Assembly (NCBI GenBank): GCA_023053575.1
Contig: JAKZAP010000018.1
Coordinates: 20,922,202-20,986,201 of the forward strand
From: Branchinecta lynchi
Lineage: Eukaryota; Arthropoda; Branchiopoda; Anostraca; Branchinectidae
Length of the DNA: 64,000 nt
Reading direction: 5' to 3'
In this document: piece after piece, positions 11,257 through 21,180 of the stretch
How positions within the stretch are numbered: position 1 is the stretch's first letter
Layout: every line of letters starts with the position of its first letter
Made by a program: the position numbers and the translations under genes
The notes under the pieces: generated by a model
What the model was told of the DNA's origin: nothing
Database searches by the model: none
Seen by the model: only the letters and a program-made list of their open reading frames with translations

Positions 11257-12024
11257 TAAAATGGACTCCTAACAAAAAAAAACCCAGTCGAATGTCAATC
11301 GCAGTGATCAGTCTGTAACAATCAATCTTGAAAATCGAAGGTTACGGAACCCTGGTAGGACATTTGTCTTTTTATCAGTAAAATTCAGAAACATGAGCGT
11401 ACAGCTTTTAACGCCGTTAATCCATCTTTCCGCCCGTTGTCCAATATGTCAACTTATTCATTAAGTTTATAATTTTTCGTTGAGTATCTGTGTTGTTTGT
11501 ACGACGAAGGCCTAATGTGCTAATTATTACCTACTATCCCACTATTAGGTACCCCATAACAAATTATTCCTTCATTCACTTACTTAGAATGTTTGAATCC
11601 CAGAGGTGCCTGTTTGGATCCCATCAGGTTCAACCACACTGATTATCCCTAATTCGGATTGATTTTCTCCCAATAGAGATAAGATTAATCCCAGTAGCAA
11701 ATACTGCATCCTTATTCCGAGAAATTGTTTACAGTGCAGTAGAGCCCCGAATGCCTGTGATGACCCGACATTATAGTCATCGATGATTAATTTAGCCTTG
11801 TCTACTTGGTAAAATGTCTACTGAGAAAATTGACTAAAAGTTTAGTTCGAGTCGAATCTGTTCCTATTCCAGGTTTGTTTCGATATTTTCCATTTTTCTT
11901 CTTACTGTTTCATCTTACTTTTCAGTTTTGAGGTCTATATTTATTTGTTGTTCTTGATATATTCAGTTGGTCTGTTTTTTAATATGTTATAATTGACGAT
12001 AGTTATTGAGGTTTTCAAACAATA
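11257..12024. other. unassigned AT-rich sequence
   Basis: No gene, RNA or repeat family recognised. Confidence 0.4.
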
Positions 12025-12242
12025 CGATAGAACACTATCATTTAATGTGCCTCGGACTGGGCCAATATTCAGTAGCATCCTGTATTGCTATAGTAACATC
12101 CAGTCTTGCTAATAGTAGCATGCAGCAGAATGCAGTAACACGGGAGACTTGACATAGAAGCATGTAGTAGCACTAGTTCGTACTGTAAGCTACTTTTTCG
12201 TACAACTTCATACTACTGTTTTGACATAAATTTGTCATCGGG
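12025..12242 (-). repeat. dispersed repeat F, copy 1
   Basis: A reverse-orientation copy of the family seen complete at 41324-41639. Shared phrases include 'actatcatttaatgtgcctc', 'gctaatagtagcatgcag', 'catgtagtagca' and the end AAATTTGTCATCGGG. The distal end is missing. Confidence 0.65.
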
Positions 12243-12254
12243 TAGACTACATGC

Positions 12255-12620
12255 CTACCCATCAAGAAAATCTAATTTGGAGATGTTCCAATGTGGAATC
12301 CAGAGCGTGTTCCATCTTACTTACCATAGTTACTACGCATGATGTCATGAGTTCGGCTTTTTGCCGTCAAGGCTGGAACGATTTTTCTATTTTCCAGCAG
12401 AATATCACGCCACGGGCGAATCCGACCAATCACGTTACAGAGATCCTTAGTTACTACGCTTACTACGCTCCCGAGCGTGGTAAGCAAATAGTTACTATTT
12501 CGAGAAGGCTGGAACGGTCCCGCATAGTAACTTTTGGTGAGGCTGGAACGGAAATAGTAACTAATAGTTACTATTTGTAGAAGCGTGGAACACAGCGTGG
12601 AACACGCTTCTAATGTTACA
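12255..12620 (+). repeat. dispersed repeat N with TAGTAACTA motifs, copy 1
   Basis: Contains repeated 'tagttactac' and 'aaggctggaacg' phrases in both orientations and ends with GCGTGGAACACGCTTCTA. A shorter copy with the same phrases lies at 58484-58605. The palindromic arrangement suggests a small foldback or MITE element. Confidence 0.5.
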
Positions 12621-12831
12621 TTTTAAAAATTGACATTACTGGAGCAGTGCGTTACAGTATTGAGAAATTTGGCGGAGTCTGTCCGGTTATCCGTGGAGGA
12701 TCGGGAGAATCAAACGTAAGTATTAAACATTTATATTTCGGATTCTATTTACTTATTCTTCTTCACTGTCTTTGTTTTCCCTTCGTCGCCAGATGGCTTT
12801 TCGCAACAAATATTATCACATCATATCATAC

Positions 12832-13015
12832 CGTAAGGTTACTGCAGCTAGCCATAGATGGCTCCACCTCCCTCAGGGAAACCACGGATTCATTGAGCAT
12901 TGAGCTACCCAGGTTGAGTTTCGATGGTCGTGGACTCATCATCGATGACACGGCCCGTTTAAGCTTCGATGGCGTCTTGTTGAAGCTGAACGCTCGGTTT
13001 ATCTTTGACGCCAAT
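12832..13015 (-). CDS. ECT2: ECT2 exon f (C-terminal tail)
   Basis: A 184-nt exon. The acceptor is a pyrimidine-rich stretch ending TTGCAG just above 13015; the donor is ACG|GTATGA at 12831-12830. The first base completes an arginine codon (AG|A) with the exon at 35691-35776. The 61 codons after it begin LASKINRAFSFNKTPSKLKR and continue with a Ser-rich run. RAFSFxKTPxxxLxRA is the conserved basic motif just after the PH domain of ECT2/Pebble. The exon ends in phase 0 without a stop, so at least one more coding exon is required. It was not found to the left, where a 100-N gap intervenes. Overlapping plus-strand open frames are incidental. Confidence 0.86.
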
Positions 13016-13310
13016 CTGCAAGAAAAAACATACTTATATATATATAATCTTTAATTCCCTTAATAGTTCGTAATAGCCCACAAGCACTGAATTGTCGTAC
13101 AGTTTACCACCAATACATATAATAACACTATAGGCTGTAAGACATTTTTGATTAGTTTAAAAATTCACAGTTGACACTTAGTATATATGAATTTACCTTA
13201 TTAATTACTACATAGAGCAGAAGTGCTGTACGAAATAGGCTACAGAAGACTTGAGGTACCGCTCCGTAAAACTGTGTTTGGGCGAACAAGTTTCGCACAA
13301 TTTACAGTTG
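13016..13310. other. intronic, unassigned
   Basis: Start of the 22.7-kb ECT2 intron that runs to 35690. Nothing recognised before the LINE relic. Confidence 0.5.
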
Positions 13311-13514
13311 CTACTTCGTGTCTGGTGTCCGGTCGATTAGGGTTCGGTAGGCTACTTCACAAGTCCGGTATATAGTTCTGTGAAGGTCTGAGGTCAGGCA
13401 TTTGTGTCCAAAGTCCATAGTAAGTTTATGTCGTCTACCAGAGAGATTAGACAGGCCAAGCTTGGTCAGTCCGTATTCATAAGAAGTGTAGGTTGGGCCA
13501 AGGATAATCTTCAC
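13311..13514 (-). pseudogene. LINE relic, reverse transcriptase C-terminal region
   Basis: The minus-strand frame reads KIILGPTYTSYE, then RRHKLTMDFGHKCL. This aligns with the C-terminal part of the large LINE ORF at 50418-53315 (KIILGAQYVSYE, then RRHALTMKFGFKCL, residues about 868-905). Only about 65 codons survive, with no catalytic domain, so it is a short relic of the same CR1/L2-like lineage. It lies in the same orientation as ECT2. Confidence 0.72.
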
Positions 13515-13740
13515 GACTCTCTCTACAAGTCAAGTTATTTTCTATCCCAATACTCTAGCATGTGCGACTTGTTTGACCTCGGCTTGGTTTCCCGAAGATT
13601 AAAAAATCCCCTTTCATCGGTTTTCAGGCTTGTCGGTCCACTTGGTTTGGTGAGAGAATGGAAAACATGGAAGCAATAGTCAAACAAGGAAATGCAAAAA
13701 AAAAGCGTAATGCCGTTAGGGTTGGAGTGAGACCTTCAAG

Positions 13741-13995
13741 CAGTGTTTCCAGTGGTCGCAGAATTCTGCGATTTGTCACGGATTTTCGCTTCTTTGACAG
13801 CGAGCCACACTTCTGCCACCGGTTCCTTACCAGTAGATAAAAAAGGGAAGCAAAAAAGTTGATAGATATACTTATCAAGAGCGCGAGATTCTCGTCAATA
13901 GTTGGTAAAAATGACTCAGTTTAGTAGACACCAGAATGCCACAGGTTTTTGCGGCCAAAGGTCACAGGTTCCGTCAGATAAAAGTGGCAACACCG
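13741..13995. mobile_element. 255-bp hAT-like element
   Basis: The left end is CAGTGTTTCCAGTGG and the right end, reverse-complemented, is CGGTGTTGCCACTTT, a short imperfect inverted repeat. The flanks CCTTCAAG and CATTTAAG match at 6 of 8 positions, suggesting an aged 8-bp duplication. The interior has no useful ORF. The weaker terminal match makes this less certain than the elements at 9344 and 10296. Confidence 0.5.
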
Positions 13996-14272
13996 CATTT
14001 AAGCTGTGAACCAAGTTAACTCCGTTTCTTCGGTCAAACCGATACGTGTCGAAATCACGCGATACTTTATCTGGTTACACAGATTCATGAACGTGTCCCA
14101 GTCTGTTCCAGGACAAGAATAGTCCCTTCGAAAACTGCATGCCAAAAGCTCACTAGACGAAACGCATCGTAAAGAGAGAGAAATTCTGCGCGTAGTATGT
14201 AGGATTTTGGTAACGACAGCTTCACTTTCAATGTGCTTATCAACTTTTTTGCTTCCCTTTTTTATCTACTGG
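13830..14272. repeat. perfect 35-bp inverted repeat, 373-bp spacer
   Basis: The arm at 13830-13864 (CCAGTAGATAAAAAAGGGAA..) is the exact reverse complement of 14238-14272. Perfect identity over 35 bp in this diverged repeat landscape suggests a recent event or a foldback element. The left arm lies inside the hAT-like element at 13741-13995. Confidence 0.85.
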
Positions 14273-14310
14273 AAAGTGAAGCTTCACTTTCAAGCTTGAG
14301 CGGCTTGAGC

Positions 14311-14425
14311 CTGAAGAGGACCCTTGCCAAGAAAGGCCGAAATATAGCTCTAATAAAATGTAACTGACATATCCGTATTGTACCGTCAAATATGATTTGT
14401 AGTCAGCTTGGGCCGAAGGAATTTA
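14311..14425 (+). repeat. repeat family E with hammerhead-like core boxes
   Basis: Reads CTGAAGA, a hairpin-forming GGACCCTTGCCAAGAAAGGC segment, then CGAAAT, later 'ctgacatatccg' and 'gtcagcttgggcc'. The same series recurs at 18880-18992, 25330-25412, 46905-47160 and 60070-60195. CTGANGA followed by a stem and GAAA resembles the conserved boxes of a hammerhead ribozyme. A convincing stem III was not found, so catalysis is conjecture. Confidence 0.55.
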
Positions 14426-14819
14426 AATTGCAAATAGTGCAATTCATAAACTATTTAACCCCTAGGGGCCCTGTAATGTTAAAAGCCGACTAAGGTCTAG
14501 GCATAAGGCGGTCTGGAAAAGCTTTATCTGGAAAACTTCCAAATTGTCAGAAACATAAGCACAAAATAAGATAAGCACAACATAAGATTCTGATAGATCC
14601 GTACTTTGGTTTTTATTATTTTTTTTGGGGAGGAGGGGGGGGGGGATGAGATTATCCCTGAACATTAATTTTTATCCTGTAAGATTGTACTTACCTGCCT
14701 CCTGTCCCTTTACCTGCTCACCCTCGAAAGGTCGGACTGACAGGCTTCAAAACCCTTGTAAAGCGGAACAGGACAGTAATTTGGATTTCCAATAGGAGTC
14801 GGATAGACCGACAGACATT
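14426..14819. other. unassigned; G-run at about 14625-14645
   Basis: No exon supported. A splice-donor-like CAG|GTAAGT occurs on the minus strand near 14695, but the upstream frame is quickly closed by a stop. Confidence 0.4.
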
Positions 14820-15640
14820 AAGTCCAGAGTCTCCTTAGTTGTGTTTAGGATCAAACGTCCTTTTCAGAGAAAGAGAGAGACAGCCTAAGGAATATACAGA
14901 CTAACAGACAAACAGGACACGCAGAAACGTCATCCGTTGTGATTAAGATCTAGGAAACGCACGTCAAGTCGTGTTTGAGATCAAGATCCTTCAAGTGCGA
15001 GAACGGGGCAGCATTAGGACTACAGACATGTAGGACACATGCAGACTGTCCTCTAGGGATCAAGATACTTTTATCGGAGACAGCACCAAGAACATACGGA
15101 AATACAAACAGACATGACACACATAGACGTCCTCTGTTGTGTTTCGGATAATAGATCTTTTTACGAAAGAAAGCGAAACAGCATCAGTAGTATACGGACA
15201 GACAGACAGACCGCCAGAACGAAAACCGACTGTCTTTACTTGTCTACTTAGCTAGCCGATGTCAAGAAAATACGGACAGAGAGACAGGACATACACGGAC
15301 TGTTCTCTGTTGTCTTTGGGACCACGTATCCCTTATGGAAGAGAAAGCGAAACAGCTTTAAGAACATAGGGACAGACAGACAGGACACACACGGACTGTC
15401 CTCTGTTGTGTTTGGGATCAAATACCCTTTTATGAGAGAGAAAGCGTTGTACACGGACCGACAGACCTATTTAGACAGAAACCGATTGTCCTTATTTGTG
15501 TTTGGGAGCACATATCCCTTTTGGGAGAGAAAGCGAAATAGCGTCAAGAACATACAGACAGACAGACAGACAGATAAGACACACCTAGGTTATTCTCTGT
15601 CGTGTTAGGTATCAATGATCTTCCTTATGAGGGAAAGCGA
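14820..15640 (+). repeat. ~80-120-bp tandem repeat array
   Basis: About eight diverged head-to-tail units. Each has a GACAGACAGACA-type tract, 'ggacacac..gactgtcctctgttgtgtttggg', 'atcaa.atccctttt' and 'gagagaaagcgaaacag'. The unit combines a tetranucleotide tract with a unique part, as in the cores of pearl/HINE elements, but no terminal repeats were found around it. Confidence 0.75.
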
Positions 15641-15682
15641 GATGGCGTTTCTGCAATCCCTCCTTCCTGACTTCCATTTGTT

Positions 15683-16258
15683 TTGGAACATTGTTTTCCA
15701 CAAGTCATTTCCTTTTTTCTCGTCATTTCCCCTATTTTTCTACCTTCGGTGAAAGTCAATAGACCGGATAAAATTGTGGGAAAAACAACTTCTCCAATAT
15801 TGACGTGCTTTATTCGAGAATCTTTCTTTGAAATCCCGAACGCATTTGACAGAAATGGGAAAAGCAAAGCAACACGCGGGGACCCCTGCGGTCTGAGTGT
15901 TGTCAAAGGCTTTCTGGGAGAAATTCGTAATAAAACGTCACAGGTGAACGACAGACTAGGAATGGAGAATCCAATTATACAATTTCCACGTGACGACAGT
16001 AAGGAATGGAGGCGAAAGTTCGAAAATCTTCTCAATCAGCGAGGTTCTGAGAATTCTGTTTCATGGTTTTCCAAATTCGTCAATTATTTCCCAGTAAAAC
16101 TGTCAATCAGTCCAAATCGAAGTTCAATCGTTGGGCTTGTTTTAAGACACAGAAACGAGATCGGATGTAACAGACTTCAGGACATGCGCCATGTATGGGA
16201 CAGGACATGGCCACACAAAGTATATGATACGAAAATGCATCTGAGTGAACCGAGTTAA
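15683..16258 (+). CDS. unrecognised 191-codon open frame
   Basis: The longest non-transposon open frame in the window. It opens at TTG; the first in-frame ATG is at 15962, giving a 98-codon product. I do not recognise a family. The N-terminal third is hydrophobic (VISFFLVISPIFLPSV). The middle includes EWRRKFENLL and the C-terminus is basic with several Trp residues. It lies in the large ECT2 intron, antisense to ECT2, directly after a tandem array and before HINE copy A3. It could be a relic of an element ORF, an exon of an unknown gene, or chance. Confidence 0.25.
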   Translation: MEHCFPQVISFFLVISPIFLPSVKVNRPDKIVGKTTSPILTCFIRESFFEIPNAFDRNGKSKATRGDPCGLSVVKGFLGEIRNKTSQVNDRLGMENPIIQFPRDDSKEWRRKFENLLNQRGSENSVSWFSKFVNYFPVKLSISPNRSSIVGLVLRHRNEIGCNRLQDMRHVWDRTWPHKVYDTKMHLSEPS

Positions 16259-16300
16259 CCCATCTTTTCAGTGCTATTATTTATTGAAAAAACAAAAAAA

Positions 16301-18348
16301 ACAAGAGCTGTAAGCTCATTAGCACTTGCAACTGTATGTAGTAGGTAAGGGCTCTGTCTTGATCGGGTCCCCAATGTGACTGCCATGTTTCGTCTTGAAA
16401 AACACCATCACTGGAATTCCTGAAGGCCCCCCTCCACCCCCTCCCCCCCAAAGTGTCTGGATCCAGTCCAACTGTGCAAACGATTTATCTAAAATAAATG
16501 CTTATTCTTCCCAGCACGTTTAACTCCAATTCCTCCTTTCTAACCGTTTCTTGATATTTCCAATCACCCGCTCCTAACTCCCCCATAGCAGTTGAATCTG
16601 CTATCATAAGTTTAGATGAATCCTTTGATAAAAAGTACTTTTTCGACTTTGCAGCTAACATCCACACTTTAAGGGAGCTGAAACTTCATTTGTAAGCAAA
16701 ACCCCTGAGGCAAAAATGATAAGGGCTCATGGGGATCATAAAAATGTATATTTGGATTAATAGTATTGTTCGTACTTTGCGGCTTTAAGGGATATTCAGC
16801 TTAGGAAAGTGGCGGAAAGTCGAATGTTTAATATTTCAGCCAAGTTGCATCGTCCTAGCACATCTGGAAGTACCTTAACTCGTGATCACCGGAATTCCGG
16901 ACCCCCCCCCCTCAAACTCCCCCCACAGTCGTAGGAGCCAATCCAGTTAAGAAAAAGATTTATCAAGAGCATCTTTTTGTTATTCCCACAAAGTTCCATC
17001 CCGATATCTCCAGTATAAGTTGGTCACGTATTTTCCGACCCCCCCCCCTCCAACTGTTATCGGACCCGGTCCGGACATAAAAAAGACCACCAGAGACATG
17101 TCTTCTGTTCAATTATTAAATTTCATTCAAATCCGGTTACCCGTGCCAAAGTTACGAATGACTGAATATTCCGGATTCCCCCTCCCTCCAGGACTATTCG
17201 GATCGAGTAAGCTTTTATTTACAAGTCAGTTTAATCGGATCCCTGATATGGACCCCAAACTACATCAGCTGAATTCAGGGAAAATCCCCACCGCCCCACC
17301 CCAATGGTCCAGATCCAGTCCAATTGTGTAAACGATTTAACTGGGGCAGATGCTTGTTCTTCCCAGCAAGTTTCAATCCGATCCCTCTATTCTAACCGTT
17401 ACTCGAGATTTCCGGTCTCCCCCCCCCCAAATCCCCCACAGCTACCAAATCTGGTCTGTGCTTCAAATGGGACCTCAAAGATTCGTCCTTGATTCAGTTA
17501 CCAAGTTTCATTCCAATCCGATCACCCGTTCAAAAGTTACACATTACTCAATTTTCCGAATTTACCTTCCTTCCACCCCCCCCCCCCCGATGGTCGTATC
17601 GGGTAACTGATTATTTCCAAGTTCGTTTGGTCGAATCCCTGATATGCCTCCCAAGTTCCGTCACAAAACCCACCAAAACTGACATCACCGGAATTCCGGA
17701 AAACTCCCCTCCACCCCCACCCCCAATGGTTCGCGGACCCAGTCCAATTGTGTAAACGATTCATCTGGGGCAGATGTTTGTTCTTCCCAGCAAGTTTCAC
17801 TCCGATCCCTCCATTCTAACCGTTTCTCGTGATTTCGAGTCTCCCCCTCCCCCAACTCCCCCATAGCTACCGAATCCGGTCCGGACTTCAAATGGAACAT
17901 CAGAGATATGTCCTTTATTCAGTTATCAAGTTTCATTTCAATCCGATCACCCGTTCAAAAGTTACACTTCTCAATTTTCCAGATTCCCCGACCCTCCACC
18001 CCCCCCCAGATGGTCGGATCGGGAAACGTTTGGTCGGATCTCTGATATGCCTGCCAAGTTTCATCGTCCTAGCACATCTGGAAGCACCCTAACTTGCAAA
18101 AGTGTGACAAAATGCCCTAAACTTTTCAGATTCCCCCGCCCTCTACTCCCCCGCAGATGGTCGGGTCGGGAAACTGATTATTTCCAGGTTAGTTTGGTCA
18201 GGTCTCCGATACGCCTGCCAAGTTTCGTCGTCCTAGCACATCTGGAAGTACCCTAACTCGAAAAACTGTGACAAAAAAAACGGACCGACCGACCGACGGA
18301 ATTGCGATCGGTATATGGCACTTGAGCCAGAGGCTGCAAGTGCCATAC
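16301..18348 (+). mobile_element. HINE/pearl-like element, complete copy A3
   Basis: Starts ACAAGAGCT..AAGCTCATTAGCACTTGC and ends with the hairpin CACTTGAGCC..GGCTGCAAGTG and TGCCATACA (18341-18349). About 2.05 kb. The interior holds at least four rounds of the GC-rich module (TTCCCAGCAAGTTTCA, TCTCGAGATTTCC, GATGGTCGGATCGGG, CTGCCAAGTTTCATCGTCC), many with long C runs, and a GACCGACCGACCGACGG tract just before the hairpin. Copies differ in module number, as expected for tandem-core HINEs. Confidence 0.75.
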
Positions 18349-18721
18349 AAAATTGAACATTGACTGACCCATCATTAGAGTAGACAAAGATTACGGAAGA
18401 TTTTTTTTTGTGCTTTCTTTATATGTTTTAATTTGTTTGTGAATAATGGTTGCCATGTCCTTTAGGCTGCTCAGCAATCAATCTATTTATCTGTTCAGTC
18501 AGTAGGTACGAAAGTCGCCTCTTGACTCATATCATGAATAGTGTACGATACTGGGATAGACTAGAGTATGTGAGCCAATTTTTTTTTATCTTTTCTTTGT
18601 TTTCTTTACCTACTCGGTCTTTTTCTTTGTTCTTTACGACGAGTTCACAGTAAACAAATCCAAATTTTGGCGACCTTTTCGATTTGGAAAGTTTCTCAAG
18701 CAGGCAATTTACCATCGGGAG
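18349..18721. other. unassigned
   Basis: T-rich sequence with no recognised gene. Confidence 0.35.
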
Positions 18722-18992
18722 TGTATTTGATAGTGCAGAACGGATACGTCAGCTGAATTTGATTTATGTGACGTATCAGTTTTGCACTATCAAATATGAT
18801 TCACAGTCAGCTTGGGCTGAAGGAATATTCATCGGGAGCGGAGATACAGTGGTTTGTCTTTTGTCTTTATAATCTAAATATTCCTTGAGCCCAAGCTGAC
18901 TTTGAAACATATATTCAAATAATGCATAAAACGGATACGTCAGATACGGTACTTTAGCAACAATACTTCGGCCCTTCTTGGCAAGGGTCCTT
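18722..18992. repeat. two family-E copies in inverted arrangement
   Basis: 18724-18800 is a hairpin: TATTTGATAGTGCA pairs with TGCACTATCAAATA, and CGGATACGTCA faces TGACGTATC. It is followed by GTCAGCTTGGGCTGAAGG, then its inverted mate TTGAGCCCAAGCTGAC (18884 onward), GGATACGTCAG and CTTCGGCCCTTCTTGGCAAG. This is family E in both orientations. Confidence 0.6.
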
Positions 18993-19559
18993 ATAATCTC
19001 CTGATTAGAATTTGCGAGTGTTGTGATTAATTTCGGGCATATTGGCAGAAATACTGTAAATATTTGTTACGACAATAATCGTCAATAAAAAAGTCGGTTC
19101 TGTAACCAAGAAAGTCGGTTTGTAAAATAAACTTCGATTCAAATAACCATATTGTATTTTTGTGTTTCCCCTCATATTCCTTTGGGCTTTTTGGGGAATA
19201 AAGTCATCCACTCATACGGTTGTTCTTAGTGTTTATAATATTATCAGATTTTGCGAGTTCTGTTCTTTATTTGGGAAATAAATTCATTCACTCATATTTA
19301 TTTTATTTTCCCAGATATGGCCAACTGGGACTGCAATATACAACTCAGTTAACATACGTTAAAACAAAATATAAATATATGGAAGACATGAAGTCTCCAA
19401 CGATCGAGGGACACACACCTCAATCAAGATGGGTCGCACCTATAGTAAAGATCTTCCACCTAAGCTTGCAAAACAGACAGGGACAGACGCATTTGCCGGT
19501 ACAGACAGGACACCAGCAGATGACGGTTTGTTCTTGGTGTTAAACTTCACCCGGTTTAT
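18993..19559. other. unassigned
   Basis: No recognised gene or repeat. Confidence 0.35.
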
Positions 19560-20345
19560 CCCATGTTCTAGCGAACATGCATTGCCATCACTGGAATTCA
19601 GGGAAACTCCCCTCACCCCCCCCCCCCCCTCCCCAAGGGTCCGGATCCAGACCAAACGTGTTAACGATTTATCTTGGGCAGATGTTTGTTCTTCCCAGCA
19701 AGTTTAACTCCGATCCGTCCATTTTCAGATTCAGATATTTTTTTACTTCAACAAAAAAACACAACTACATTGTACAAAAAACTCAACAACCACACAAAAG
19801 ACAAAAATCCTGTGGGTGGCTGTATCTTCTAACCACATTTTAACTTAAAATTATTCAATAAATAATGACATGAAAACTAATCTAATATATTTTCAAAGAA
19901 AAAAAAAGAGGTAAAGAAAGAGAGAAAAAAAAGAAAATAGGAAAGAAAAAGGATTCCCTCGTCACAACCTACCCACCAACCCCCATCTCACCTCCCCCCA
20001 CCCCACCTCTTCACTCACCGCCTCCCTACACCCCCTTCCAACAACCCCCCAAATTCAAACACCTTTTTCAATCATCAGAGACATGTCCTTTATTCAGTTA
20101 TCAAGTTTCATTTCAATCCGGTCTCCCGTTAAAAAGTTACACACTACTCAATTTTCCAGGTTCCCCCGCCCTCCACTCTCCCCCTCCAGATGGTCGGATC
20201 GGAAAACTGATTATTTCCAGATTATTTTGGTCGGGTCCCTGATACGCCTGCCAAGTTTCATCATTCTAGCACATCTGGAAGTACCCTAACTCGAAAAAGT
20301 GTGACAGAAAAACCGACCGACGGACGGAATTGCGATCGGTATAGA
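19560..20345 (+). mobile_element. HINE/pearl-like element, broken copy A4
   Basis: GC-rich module pieces at 19580-19720 and 20080-20340 are separated by an unrelated A/C-rich, low-complexity stretch (about 19735-20070). The second piece ends at GATCGGTATA but lacks the terminal hairpin. A GATA microsatellite (20342-20366) replaces it. Confidence 0.6.
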
Positions 20346-20366
20346 TAGATAGATAGATAGATTAGT
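20342..20366. repeat. (GATA)n microsatellite
   Basis: Five to six GATA units directly after the truncated HINE end. Confidence 0.85.
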
Positions 20367-21004
20367 GTATTTCAAAAGCCCACGGGCCATATACACAAAC
20401 AAACAAAAACAAAAATATAACTTAAAGAATCAGACTCCTTCTTAACTCTAAAGATTTACTTTTCCGGTACTCGAGTAATAACGGTAGGGTTACTATTGCT
20501 CAAAATTTCAGGAAGTGATAAAATCACACCCACATAAAAAGTGCCCATTTTTGGGTGACAATCTTATATAAAAATCTTATACGTTCATTAGATACGCAAA
20601 AGCAGCAAAACACCACAGACAACTCAGGGCGAAATTCGTTTTGGCTGTTCGTTGAGCGGAGATTTCCTGGCTGGAAAGTTTAAAAAAAAAATCTTCAATA
20701 GAGAGGGACGACAGCTGTTCTGCCTTATAAAAAGAAAGAAAACAATGATCAACTCCAGGGCGAAAAAAGGAGCCATTTAGGGTTTACAAATGGAAAAGTC
20801 TGAGAGAAGGCAAATAACGGATTTGTTATTGGGCCCTGAAAGAGGCACTATATATTTTCCAGAAAAATGTATTTCCCATACTAGGTAATTTAAAACGCAT
20901 GTGCCAAGAAGCTCGGTCTTCTGACACAGACGACATCCTCGCAGATATCTGATAGGGTGCTTGTGACACATGGTGAAAAAACGGCAAAATTAGATCCGTC
21001 GCTC
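20367..21004. other. unassigned
   Basis: No recognised gene. Confidence 0.35.
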
Positions 21005-21180
21005 TATTATCTATGGATTAACGTCAACTTGGAATCGAATGAGTAATAAGCATATTGATTAACAAAGTACATTGTAACTCTAGTTTGTTCAACTATACAT
21101 GCCCTAGGAGATAGACCCACGAGCCTCCCCCACACTACCGAATGGAGGATATATACCTCTTCTCTTCTCAGTATTACAGT
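21005..21180 (+). repeat. direct repeat R, copy 1
   Basis: About 170 bp (CTATGGATTAACGTCAACTT .. 'atgccctaggagatagaccc' .. CAGTATTACA) that recurs in the same orientation at 24676-24850. After it comes GTGGTGGCTTAGCGGC, which could be a primer-binding site if these were LTRs. No LTR-type coding sequence was recognised between the copies. Confidence 0.6.

Noticed and set aside
11057..11275. open frames spanning the N run
   Set aside because: Artefact of translating 100 unknown bases.
12647..13054. 135-codon plus-strand open frame
   Set aside because: Its second half is antisense to ECT2 exon f, whose own frame, splice sites and homology explain the open reading.
14690..14800. minus-strand exon candidate with strong CAG|GTAAGT donor
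   Set aside because: In the phase required to join ECT2 exon f, the frame hits TGA within eight codons. The exon at 35691-35776 fits instead.
15625..16035. 136-codon minus-strand open frame
   Set aside because: Overlaps the 191-codon plus frame; no motif on either strand, and two cannot both be supported.
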